From Christensenella sp. UBA1259 (GTDB lineage Bacteria > Bacillota > Clostridia > Christensenellales > Borkfalkiaceae), in contig DBVR01000014.1 in assembly GCA_002308755.1 (NCBI GenBank), positions 1-5,389 of the forward strand: DNA of 5,389 nucleotides, read 5' to 3'. A model generated the notes under the pieces. That model was given only the letters and a program-made list of their open reading frames with translations. It was not told the DNA's origin and did no database searches. A program made the translations under genes and the position numbers. This document shows positions 1 through 5,179 of the stretch, piece by piece; position 1 is the stretch's first letter; every line of letters begins with the position of its first letter.

Positions 1-567
1 AACGTCAGCTTCGTTTGCATAAACGAAAGACGCTTGCTCTTTAGAAATTTCAAGCGGAATAATGATATTATCCTTAATGGCATCGGTATGAATACGGTAG
101 TTTATCTTCGCAAGTTCGCGTTTTACCGTCCAGCCAAGTTGCTTTTGCTCGTCCGCTATGAGTCTCTGGAATTCTTTGATAATATATAAATTGATTTCGG
201 GCGAAATCCATGATGCAAATTGTAAAGCAATATCTTTGTGCGCGTATGTACCGCCGTTATATTTTCCCGCTTTTGAAATGATTCCGATAGCGTTTACACC
301 GTCTATCCATTTTTTCGGCGTCATTGTAAAGTAATTATGACCGGCTTCGCTTCTAAACGTATCGAATTCGACACGGTTAAAATTCGGGTTGTTGAGTTGT
401 TCCCATAAGCCCATATATTGAATCGTATCGATTCTGCGCATCCAATTTTGTATAACAAATCGCGGATCTTCGGCATTTTTATATTTTGCAATATCGATTA
501 AAGAGAAATAATCGTTTTTATTGATATGTATTTCCTGATCCAATACGGTAATTTCTTTGTTTTTCAT
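1..567 (-). CDS. KilA-N domain DNA-binding protein, N-terminal 189 residues (3' end outside window)
   Basis: The reverse strand is open from ATG at 567 to the left edge with no stop, giving 189 residues of a longer protein. Residues about 15-135 read as a KilA-N domain, a DNA-binding fold found mainly in phage and mobile-element proteins. Seen in order are the N-terminal 'YFSLIDIAKY', the central 'MTPKKWIDGVNAIGIISKAG' and the closing 'YAHKDIALQFASWISPE' followed by 'IIKEFQRL'. The stretch after residue 145 ('KRELAKINYRIHTDAIKDN', then 'SFVYANEADV') matches my memory of the C-terminal half of stand-alone bacterial KilA-N proteins of roughly 250-280 residues, so about one third is probably missing. 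The start is supported by AAAAGG at 578-583, 10 bases upstream. The gene is divergent from the DUF4160 operon. The biological role is unknown; a transcriptional or anti-repressor role is only inferred. The family call is firm. Confidence 0.9.
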   Translation of the reverse strand, partial: MKNKEITVLDQEIHINKNDYFSLIDIAKYKNAEDPRFVIQNWMRRIDTIQYMGLWEQLNNPNFNRVEFDTFRSEAGHNYFTMTPKKWIDGVNAIGIISKAGKYNGGTYAHKDIALQFASWISPEINLYIIKEFQRLIADEQKQLGWTVKRELAKINYRIHTDAIKDNIIIPLEISKEQASFVYANEADV

Positions 568-603
568 TCGTTTGCGACCTTTTAATAATTTTTATTTTAT
601 TTT

Positions 604-633
604 TTGACAACAAAATCAAGCACAAAGTATACG
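604..633 (+). promoter_or_regulatory. Possible rightward promoter upstream of the intergenic hairpin
   Basis: There is an exact TTGACA at 604-609 and, after an 18-base spacer, TATACG at 628-633 (4 of 6 to the -10 consensus). A transcript from here would start near 640 and run into the hairpin at 671-715, giving an RNA of about 80 bases with no open reading frame. The -10 half is weak and the surroundings are AT-rich, so chance is a real alternative. Confidence 0.3.
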
Positions 634-643
634 TGAGCATACT
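626..643. promoter_or_regulatory. Imperfect 18-bp dyad, candidate operator
   Basis: AGTATAC (626-632) and GCATACT (637-643) form an inverted repeat with 6 of 7 matching pairs around a 4-base spacer. It lies about 60 bp upstream of the KilA-N start and overlaps the possible -10 at 628-633. That position suits a repressor site acting on either direction. No binding protein can be assigned from the sequence. Confidence 0.35.
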
Positions 644-670
644 GATTCTTCTAAATGTAACAAAACCAAC

Positions 671-719
671 CCAACCCCTAAGGCAGAAATCTTTTCATTC
701 TGCCTTAGGGGTTGGTTTT
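671..719 (+). terminator. Long perfect hairpin with a short T-run, terminator-like, between divergent genes
   Basis: The arms 671-688 (CCAACCCCTAAGGCAGAA) and 698-715 are perfectly complementary over 18 bp around a 9-base loop, and TTTT follows at 716-719. AAAACCAA at 662-669 can replace the outer stem by bulging five bases, so on the opposite strand the hairpin is also followed within a few bases by TTTT, and it may act in both directions. The structure is certain. The job is not, because no gene ends here: the genes on both sides point away from it. It could end a short RNA begun near 640, attenuate or insulate the KilA-N leader, or be the relic of a lost gene. Confidence 0.6.
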
Positions 720-737
720 CATGCGTAATTACTATGT

Positions 738-755
738 AATAACTTAAAAGTTATT
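738..755. promoter_or_regulatory. Perfect 18-bp palindrome overlapping the -35 box, candidate operator
   Basis: AATAACTT (738-745) and AAGTTATT (748-755) are exact inverted copies separated by AA. The right arm covers the first two bases of the TTGACA at 754-759, so a dimer bound here would compete with RNA polymerase. The natural candidate ligand is the XRE-type protein encoded at 1087-1554, since antitoxins of that kind commonly repress their own operon. A second, shorter inverted repeat (CATATA 758-763, TATATG 770-775) lies in the spacer, but it is AT-only except at its ends and could be chance. Confidence 0.55.
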
Positions 756-782
756 GACATATAATAATTTATATGATATAAT
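754..782 (+). promoter_or_regulatory. Consensus sigma-70/SigA promoter of the DUF4160-DUF2442/XRE operon
   Basis: TTGACA at 754-759 and TATAAT at 777-782 are exact consensus boxes with the ideal 17-base spacer. Transcription should start near 789, leaving a leader of about 24 bases before the ATG at 813. Such a strong promoter with a palindrome over its -35 box suggests repression by the operon's own product. Confidence 0.88.
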
Positions 783-812
783 CTACTTGACTAAAAGATA
801 AGGAGTTTACTT

Positions 813-1067
813 ATGCCTGTTATTTCAAGATTTTACGGTATGGTCGTCAAAATGTTTTTCCTTGCGTCCGAACACAATCCCCCGCATATTCACGTCGTTT
901 ACGGCGAATACATGGGAATTATAGATATCAGGACTACGGAAATGTTGCAGGGCGACCTGCCGAGCAAAGCACTCAATTTAGTCAAAGAGTGGACTAATCT
1001 CCACAAAGACGAATTACTGAAAATGTGGGAGACGCAAGATATTTCCGAACTGCCTCCCCTTGTATAA
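813..1067 (+). CDS. DUF4160 family protein, probable toxin-like partner of the next gene
   Basis: This 84-residue protein has the full DUF4160 layout: N-terminal 'MPVISRFYGM', the histidine-rich 'EHNPPHIHVVYGEY' at residues 20-33 (H21, H25, H27), a strand around 'GIIDIRTTEM', then 'GDLPSKALNLVKEW' and 'HKDELLKMWE' in the C-terminal helices. The length is normal for the family. AAGGAG at 800-805 sits 7 bases before the ATG. The next gene's ATG follows the stop after 19 bases, so the two are co-transcribed. DUF4160 genes are often next to DUF2442 genes and the pair has been regarded as a likely toxin-antitoxin module. The biochemical activity is, to my knowledge, not established; the conserved histidines could serve catalysis or metal binding, but that is inference. 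The family call is firm, the toxin role tentative. Confidence 0.92.
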   Translation: MPVISRFYGMVVKMFFLASEHNPPHIHVVYGEYMGIIDIRTTEMLQGDLPSKALNLVKEWTNLHKDELLKMWETQDISELPPLV

Positions 1068-1072
1068 AATTA

Positions 1073-1080
1073 AAGGAGGT
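1073..1080 (+). promoter_or_regulatory. Shine-Dalgarno site that sets the start of the DUF2442/XRE gene at ATG 1087
   Basis: AAAGGAGGT here is nearly the full complement of the 16S rRNA tail and lies 6 bases before the ATG at 1087. A longer reading from TTG at 1060 would overlap the previous gene, has no ribosome site of its own, and would translate this motif as protein, so it is rejected. Confidence 0.92.
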
Positions 1081-1086
1081 GCAATT

Positions 1087-1554
1087 ATGTTTGTTAAGAT
1101 AACTTCTCTTGCAACTTTGCCCGATTATATTTTGCTCGTTGGCTTTTCTACCGACGAATATAAGAAATTCGACATTAAACCGCTTATCAAAAAATACCCG
1201 CCTTTTAAGGCTCTCGTGGAAACCGAAGGTCTTTACGAACAGGCGAGAATAGACGTGGGCGGCTACGGTATCGTTTGGAACGATAACCTTGATCTTTCCG
1301 CAGACGGCATTTATGAACAGGGTGCTCCCTGCGAACCGCCGGACAATATCGAAGTCTATAAACAACGACTTTTGGAAGAACTCGTGAAAGTCCGCAAAAA
1401 CGCGAAACTTTCGCAAAAACAACTCGAAATCCTTTCCGGCATTGCCCAGCCTTGTATCGCCCGCACGGAAAAAGGCTCTACCGATCCGAACCTGACAACT
1501 CTTCTTAAACTTCTCGAACCGCTCGGTCTCACTCTGTCTATCACGCAAATTTAA
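1087..1554 (+). CDS. DUF2442 domain fused to an XRE-type helix-turn-helix, probable antitoxin and autorepressor
   Basis: The protein has 155 residues in two domains. Residues 1-78 match DUF2442: a first strand pair ('YILLVGF'), 'FDIKPLIKKYPPFKALVE', then 'ARIDVGGYGIVWNDNLDLSADGIYE'. Residues about 94-153 are an XRE/Cro-like helix-turn-helix: 'LVKVRKNAKLSQKQLEILSG' leads to the recognition region 'IAQPCIARTEKG', followed by 'DPNLTTLLKLLEPLGLTL', the tail common in HigA-like antitoxins. The DUF2442 part probably contacts the DUF4160 partner and the helix-turn-helix probably binds operator DNA, the palindrome at 738-755 being the obvious site; both are inference. The gene order toxin-like then antitoxin resembles higBA rather than the more common antitoxin-first arrangement. 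The gene is followed at once by a hairpin terminator. Domain calls are confident and the antitoxin role is moderate. Confidence 0.9.
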   Translation: MFVKITSLATLPDYILLVGFSTDEYKKFDIKPLIKKYPPFKALVETEGLYEQARIDVGGYGIVWNDNLDLSADGIYEQGAPCEPPDNIEVYKQRLLEELVKVRKNAKLSQKQLEILSGIAQPCIARTEKGSTDPNLTTLLKLLEPLGLTLSITQI

Positions 1555-1561
1555 TCTTTTC

Positions 1562-1594
1562 GGCGGCTGGTGCGTCTCGTATCAGCCGCCTTTT
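1562..1594 (+). terminator. Rho-independent terminator of the DUF4160-DUF2442/XRE operon
   Basis: GGCGGCTGGT (1562-1571) pairs with ATCAGCCGCC (1581-1590), a 10-bp stem with one G-U pair and a 9-base loop. TTTT follows directly at 1591-1594, then a pyrimidine-rich run. It begins 7 bases after the operon's stop codon. The convergent gene on the other strand ends at 1597, so the same hairpin lies just beyond that gene's stop. On that strand no T-run follows the stem (GAAAAG instead), so it should be a poor terminator for the leftward operon. Confidence 0.85.
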
Positions 1595-1596
1595 CC

Positions 1597-3525
1597 TTAT
1601 TCCTTTCCCTTCCGTTTTCTTATGCCCCTAATAAAGAACCTTATCGCCTTAAACGGCAATAAAATTACGTTAACTGTCGCTTTTAAGATAAGCGGTAATA
1701 TGCCCGTCGCCGTCAGGAATAGTAAAAGCAGAATAATAAGCGCATACATAAGCAGCGTTTTCCACCAACTCGTTGCTTGTTTAGGTAGCGTTATGTCGTT
1801 GTATATATCCACGGGACTGTTTACTACGGGTATCACCGTATATTCCCCGTCCTTATTAAACGTAAGTTCAATAATATCGAAATTAAGGAACACGCTCTCT
1901 TGAACTACGTATGTATCTCTGCCGTAATCACCGCTTAAATTCCTGCCCGTAAACGGGTTATAACACATAACCGGTAAACACTCGTAATCCGTTTGGGCAA
2001 ATCTGAATAACACTACCGTTTCGTTATTATCTTTAGCGTTATTACAAAAATCCTTAAATTCGTTCAGTTCCGTTTCGTTTCCGTTAATAAGCAAAGTTCT
2101 CGCCATGTCCGCATTTCCCATATCTTCGTCAGTCACTATCCGTATGGGAGATATTCCCGTATAACTCTCGTCGAGATCTCTCGGCGTTAGTCCGAACAGC
2201 CCCGCAAAAAACCTTTGCCAACCGCTGCTCGAATCCGCGTAGTTAAGCATATCAAAAGTGTCGCCCGCGTCGAAGTCCACAAGTTTATGATGTATATCGT
2301 CAACGTAAGAAACTGCCGTCCTGCTTGGGGAAAGTCCCCTTTCAAATAAATCCGCGCTTATATTCTTCCCCGGCACGGCTATTCGTCCGTTCTTATACGT
2401 TTTGGTATAACTTTCCGCATAGTTTTTAATCCTTTCGGACGACAAAACATATTCGGATATACTCCTGCCTTCGGTAGAGAACAGATAACATATCTCGTCG
2501 CACCGGATATTCACCGCGTCGGTATAATCACAGTTATACGCCCAGTCGTATTTATCGTAATGTCCGTTACTTCCCACCATTTCCTGATACCCCGTATATA
2601 TCTGTATGGGTATCTCGTTGTTCTCGTCAGCGTTTTCGCCTAAATACGGATAGAGTAAATCGTAAACGGAATTGTTTGACGTTATTACTATCGGCGTCGT
2701 TACGTACTCGTACCACTCGGCTTTTATTCTCTGCAACGCCCCGTAGGTCTCGAAAAACCTATCGGGAACGGCAAAATACACGCTCGTTAAATCGTGCTTA
2801 CGGTTTCTCGCGTACTCGCCCGTCCTGTAATACGTAGAGTGCGTTTCAAGCGTTATCGTTTCGAGTTCCTTTACTTCGCAACTTAACGTGCTTTCGGTGT
2901 CTTCGTCCGAACCGTAGCCTTTCGCATAACCCGTAAACCTGTAACTTCCCGCTACCTTGTATTCCGTGGCAAGCGTATCCCCGTAAGTCAACAATTCTAT
3001 GCCCGACACGTCGTATCGCCGCTCATTGCTGTTTACCCTGTCAAAAAAGGTCGTGCCGTTTATCTCTCGGTCTGTTACTTTGAACTTATAAAACAGATTC
3101 CTGTAATTGCTTTCTTCCGCTTTGCTTAAATACTTTAACCCGAACTTCTCATAATCTCTCGGGCTTCCGTTTTCGTCGTAACTTACCGCCATCTGTATAA
3201 AATCAGCGTTCCCCGTATCCAAATTAAGTCCCTTCGGGTTGTAGATATATATGTACAGTCCGTAGTTTTCCCGCATATTCGCTTTATACGAATAGCAATA
3301 TTCCACGAAATTTATTATCCGCACGTCCTTACTCTCTGTAAACGGGTAATTTAAGATATTAAACCCGTCGGCGCTTCGTAAATCGTCAAGGACGTTCGTG
3401 CTGTCAAAAGAAACATCGTTCTCCGCTTTTACCGACCGCGGCGGTTGTACCGTCGTTAAAACGGTACATACCGCCATAATAAAAGCGAGAAACGTCTTTA
3501 TCCCCGTCTTTATTATCGGTCTCAA
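1597..3525 (-). CDS. Large extracellular protein with signal peptide and C-terminal membrane anchor, unknown function
   Basis: I do not recognise a named family for this 642-residue protein. Residues 1-34 form a Sec signal peptide: basic start, hydrophobic 'TFLAFIMAVCTVLTTV', likely cut after 'VKA'. Residues 35-585 are a polar region rich in Tyr, Asp and Asn, predicted extracellular. Residues about 590-615 form a membrane helix, followed by a second hydrophobic, Phe-containing stretch (616-631) and the basic tail 'RGIRKRKGKE', which places the C-terminus in the cytoplasm. Scattered cysteines lie between residues 77 and 521, so disulphides or metal binding are possible. The start is TTG at 3525; it overlaps the previous gene's TGA in a TTGA junction and has AAGGGGGT at 3535-3542. 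The next in-frame Met (17) would remove the basic start of the signal peptide. It is the last gene of the operon, probably a membrane-held scaffold or receptor acting with the two proteins before it; that role is inference. Confidence 0.88.
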   Translation of the reverse strand: MRPIIKTGIKTFLAFIMAVCTVLTTVQPPRSVKAENDVSFDSTNVLDDLRSADGFNILNYPFTESKDVRIINFVEYCYSYKANMRENYGLYIYIYNPKGLNLDTGNADFIQMAVSYDENGSPRDYEKFGLKYLSKAEESNYRNLFYKFKVTDREINGTTFFDRVNSNERRYDVSGIELLTYGDTLATEYKVAGSYRFTGYAKGYGSDEDTESTLSCEVKELETITLETHSTYYRTGEYARNRKHDLTSVYFAVPDRFFETYGALQRIKAEWYEYVTTPIVITSNNSVYDLLYPYLGENADENNEIPIQIYTGYQEMVGSNGHYDKYDWAYNCDYTDAVNIRCDEICYLFSTEGRSISEYVLSSERIKNYAESYTKTYKNGRIAVPGKNISADLFERGLSPSRTAVSYVDDIHHKLVDFDAGDTFDMLNYADSSSGWQRFFAGLFGLTPRDLDESYTGISPIRIVTDEDMGNADMARTLLINGNETELNEFKDFCNNAKDNNETVVLFRFAQTDYECLPVMCYNPFTGRNLSGDYGRDTYVVQESVFLNFDIIELTFNKDGEYTVIPVVNSPVDIYNDITLPKQATSWWKTLLMYALIILLLLFLTATGILPLILKATVNVILLPFKAIRFFIRGIRKRKGKE

Positions 3526-4109
3526 AACACCATCACCCCCTTATCGAAGGTCACGTCCTGCACTACTCCCGTTATATTGAAGTCAAGTTTTACGACAGAT
3601 TCCCCGCCTGCCGACGTTACTATCAGCGTAAACATATCTTCGTACACGTAAGGCTCGCAATCCGATACGGCTTTACCGGCGTATATGCTTTTCAACACGT
3701 CCGTTACCGTTCCGCCTTTCGGGGTTATAGTGAAAGTCTTTTCGCCTTTCTCTACGTCAAACCCCGCAGCCAGATCCTTTTCCGCAAAAAACGAATACGT
3801 TTCTCCGTTGACCGTAAAGTCGAAATTCTTGCCTTCTACCTTATTCGGCATTACCTTTACGGAATATCCTTTAGTTTCTCCCGACAAAAAACCGAAAGTG
3901 TATTTGACGCCTACTTCCAGCGGTTCAGTTTCGGATATCTCATACCCGCCTGCACTCGTCATTACATCTTTGCCGTTTACCGTAACGTAAAAGGTCCTGA
4001 CATCTCCCTTAAACCCGTCGGTAAAATGCGCTAAAAAACCTATAACCGCCACTACGACAAGTAATACCAAAAGATAACTTATGAATTTCCATATTCCTTT
4101 TTTAGCCAT
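3522..4109 (-). CDS. Small membrane-anchored extracellular protein, unknown function
   Basis: This 195-residue protein opens with 'MAKKGIWKF' and one membrane helix at residues about 9-28 ('ISYLLVLLVVVAVIGFLAHF'). No signal peptidase motif follows it, so it is predicted to stay anchored with the remaining 165 residues outside. That part alternates short strands and turns: 'TFYVTVNGKDV' (39-49), 'FDFTVNGETYSFF' (96-108), 'KTFTITPKGGTVTDVLKSIY' (124-143), 'FTLIVTSAGGESVVKLDFNI' (160-179). The mature part has a single Cys (151). I cannot name the family. AAGGAG at 4117-4122 lies 7 bases before the ATG, the previous gene ends 27 bases upstream, and the following gene overlaps its stop codon. That coupling suggests its product is made with, and may bind, the 642-residue protein in fixed ratio; the partnership is inference. 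Confidence 0.88.
   Translation of the reverse strand: MAKKGIWKFISYLLVLLVVVAVIGFLAHFTDGFKGDVRTFYVTVNGKDVMTSAGGYEISETEPLEVGVKYTFGFLSGETKGYSVKVMPNKVEGKNFDFTVNGETYSFFAEKDLAAGFDVEKGEKTFTITPKGGTVTDVLKSIYAGKAVSDCEPYVYEDMFTLIVTSAGGESVVKLDFNITGVVQDVTFDKGVMVF
3535..3542 (-). promoter_or_regulatory. Shine-Dalgarno site supporting the TTG start of the 642-residue protein
   Basis: On the reverse strand this reads AAGGGGGT, which differs from the ideal AAGGAGGT by one base that can still form a G-U pair with the 16S rRNA tail. It sits 9 bases before the TTG at 3525 and inside the end of the preceding gene. The nearby ATG at 3533 is in the preceding gene's frame and only reaches its stop, so it is not an alternative start. 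The 340-residue gene uses the same octamer at the same distance (5169-5176). Confidence 0.75.
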
Positions 4110-4136
4110 TTTGTCTCTCCTTGTCGCTTATACTCA

Positions 4137-5159
4137 CTAAAACGTTATGGTCTGCGTATTCATCCGCACGCTCTCTATTTCTTCCCCTATAAAGAACCTG
4201 TACTGCGCCGAGAACCCAAGCGTTCTGTGCCTTACGGTCAGAATAAAATACGGTAAATTCCCGTCCGCATCGGTGTTAAACGCATAAAACATATTAGTGT
4301 AGGTAGTGGTCTCGCCGTTACCTTCTACATAGTGCGTCGTACTCGATTCGTAATAACCTCTGAACGCCTTGCTCGGCGTTACGGAAACCACGTCGCCCGT
4401 CACGCTTGCGGTTATAAACTCGCTCGCTATATCCGCAACGTCAACTACGTTATTATGCGACGCCCAACCCGCTCCGCGCGGAGATCTGCTGTACGTCCCG
4501 CAAGTAATCGTGCCCGCGCCGGATATTATTACTTCGTAATCGTCGAAACCGTTCCCTGCGTCGTGAAACACGTTGTCAGATATAATATTCAGCGAATAGG
4601 CTTGTCCTACGAATAACAGATCCACCGTATCTCTGCCGAGATTAAACGTTTCAACGGAAGTCGGCGGATTTATACTCATACTCGAAGGCACGCCTTCGTA
4701 AACCACCTCGCACGTCCCTTGTTTGTTGCCTTGTCTCGTAGTACAGGTAAGTATTGCCCTGCTGCCCCTGAACGCCTTATAACAGTTAACCGTCGCCGTT
4801 AAGTTGCCTTGTGATTCTTCCGTCACTTCCAGATACTCGGAAATGTCCGCGTCTTTAAGCGGTGCGTCGGGCGCCCAAGCCAAAGTCCAAGTGACGTATT
4901 TATCCACGACTGTCGACGGGGTTATTGTAGCCGCTACGGTCTGCGATACGCATACCGTTTCTCCCGATCTTAACCCCGTAACCTTCGGCGCTCCCGAATA
5001 TAACTCTACCGTCTGCGGTATCTCCCGTCTTTCCGAAGCGCTTACGCTTGCCCTGTCACTCGGTATGCCCAAGACACCTATACAGGCAATGGAAAGCAGT
5101 ACCGTTGCCATTATTAAAACTAAAATATTTCTGCTCGTTTTTACGTTTTTATTCAACAT
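4137..5159 (-). CDS. Secreted protein with two Ig-like modules, unknown function
   Basis: The 340-residue product starts with a signal sequence: basic 'NKNVKTSR', hydrophobic residues 11-32, and a probable cut after 'SVSA' (residue 41). Cys26 in 'LSIAC' fits only a loose lipobox and the hydrophobic run continues past it, so lipidation is less likely. Residues about 58-157 resemble a bacterial Ig-like (Big_2-type) module: 'TVAATITPSTVVDKYVTWTL', a variable middle, then 'ATVNCYKAFRGSRAILTCTT' and 'GTCEVVYEG'. Residues about 170-333 repeat the pattern more loosely, with 'VVSVTPSKAFRG' and 'YFILTVRHRTLGFSAQYRFF'. The mature protein has five cysteines (70, 126, 139, 150, 220). No C-terminal anchor or LPXTG motif is present, so it is released, or held by a partner. 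AAGGGGGT at 5169-5176 precedes the ATG, and the upstream gene ends 20 bases away. Ig-like folds usually serve adhesion or assembly; the specific role is unknown. Confidence 0.87.
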   Translation of the reverse strand: MLNKNVKTSRNILVLIMATVLLSIACIGVLGIPSDRASVSASERREIPQTVELYSGAPKVTGLRSGETVCVSQTVAATITPSTVVDKYVTWTLAWAPDAPLKDADISEYLEVTEESQGNLTATVNCYKAFRGSRAILTCTTRQGNKQGTCEVVYEGVPSSMSINPPTSVETFNLGRDTVDLLFVGQAYSLNIISDNVFHDAGNGFDDYEVIISGAGTITCGTYSRSPRGAGWASHNNVVDVADIASEFITASVTGDVVSVTPSKAFRGYYESSTTHYVEGNGETTTYTNMFYAFNTDADGNLPYFILTVRHRTLGFSAQYRFFIGEEIESVRMNTQTITF

Positions 5160-5168
5160 AATTCTTTA

Positions 5169-5176
5169 ACCCCCTT
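5169..5176 (-). promoter_or_regulatory. Shine-Dalgarno site of the 340-residue secreted protein
   Basis: The reverse strand reads AAGGGGGT, 9 bases before the ATG at 5159. The octamer and distance are identical to the site before the TTG-started gene at 3525, which supports both starts and suggests matched translation of these two operon members. Confidence 0.75.
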
Positions 5177-5179
5177 TTC

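Noticed and set aside
568..670. A leftward promoter TTGTCA-17-TATTAA for the KilA-N gene
   Set aside because: The -10 match is weak in an A/T run and transcription would start almost at the ATG, leaving no room for the ribosome site at 578-583. The true promoter is probably farther upstream but could not be placed.
671..715. Riboswitch or MITE as the explanation of the long hairpin
   Set aside because: There is only one simple stem with no conserved aptamer core next to it, no second copy in the window, and no evident target-site duplication at its ends.
1060..1086. Longer start of the DUF2442/XRE gene at TTG 1060
   Set aside because: It would overlap the DUF4160 gene, has no ribosome site of its own, and would translate the strong AAAGGAGGT site; ATG 1087 is better.
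994..1548. Open frame of 184 codons on the reverse strand across the DUF2442/XRE gene
   Set aside because: It is antisense to a gene with two clear domains, has no recognisable motif, and is explained by codon bias on the real strand.
5082..5084. Lipoprotein cysteine at residue 26 of the 340-residue protein
   Set aside because: 'LSIAC' meets only a loose lipobox, the hydrophobic run continues after the Cys, and a good signal peptidase I site (SVSA) follows at residue 41.
3398..5169. Rightward open frames of 60-121 codons opposite the surface operon
   Set aside because: They are antisense to genes with signal peptides, membrane segments and domain patterns, and show no ribosome sites or family features.
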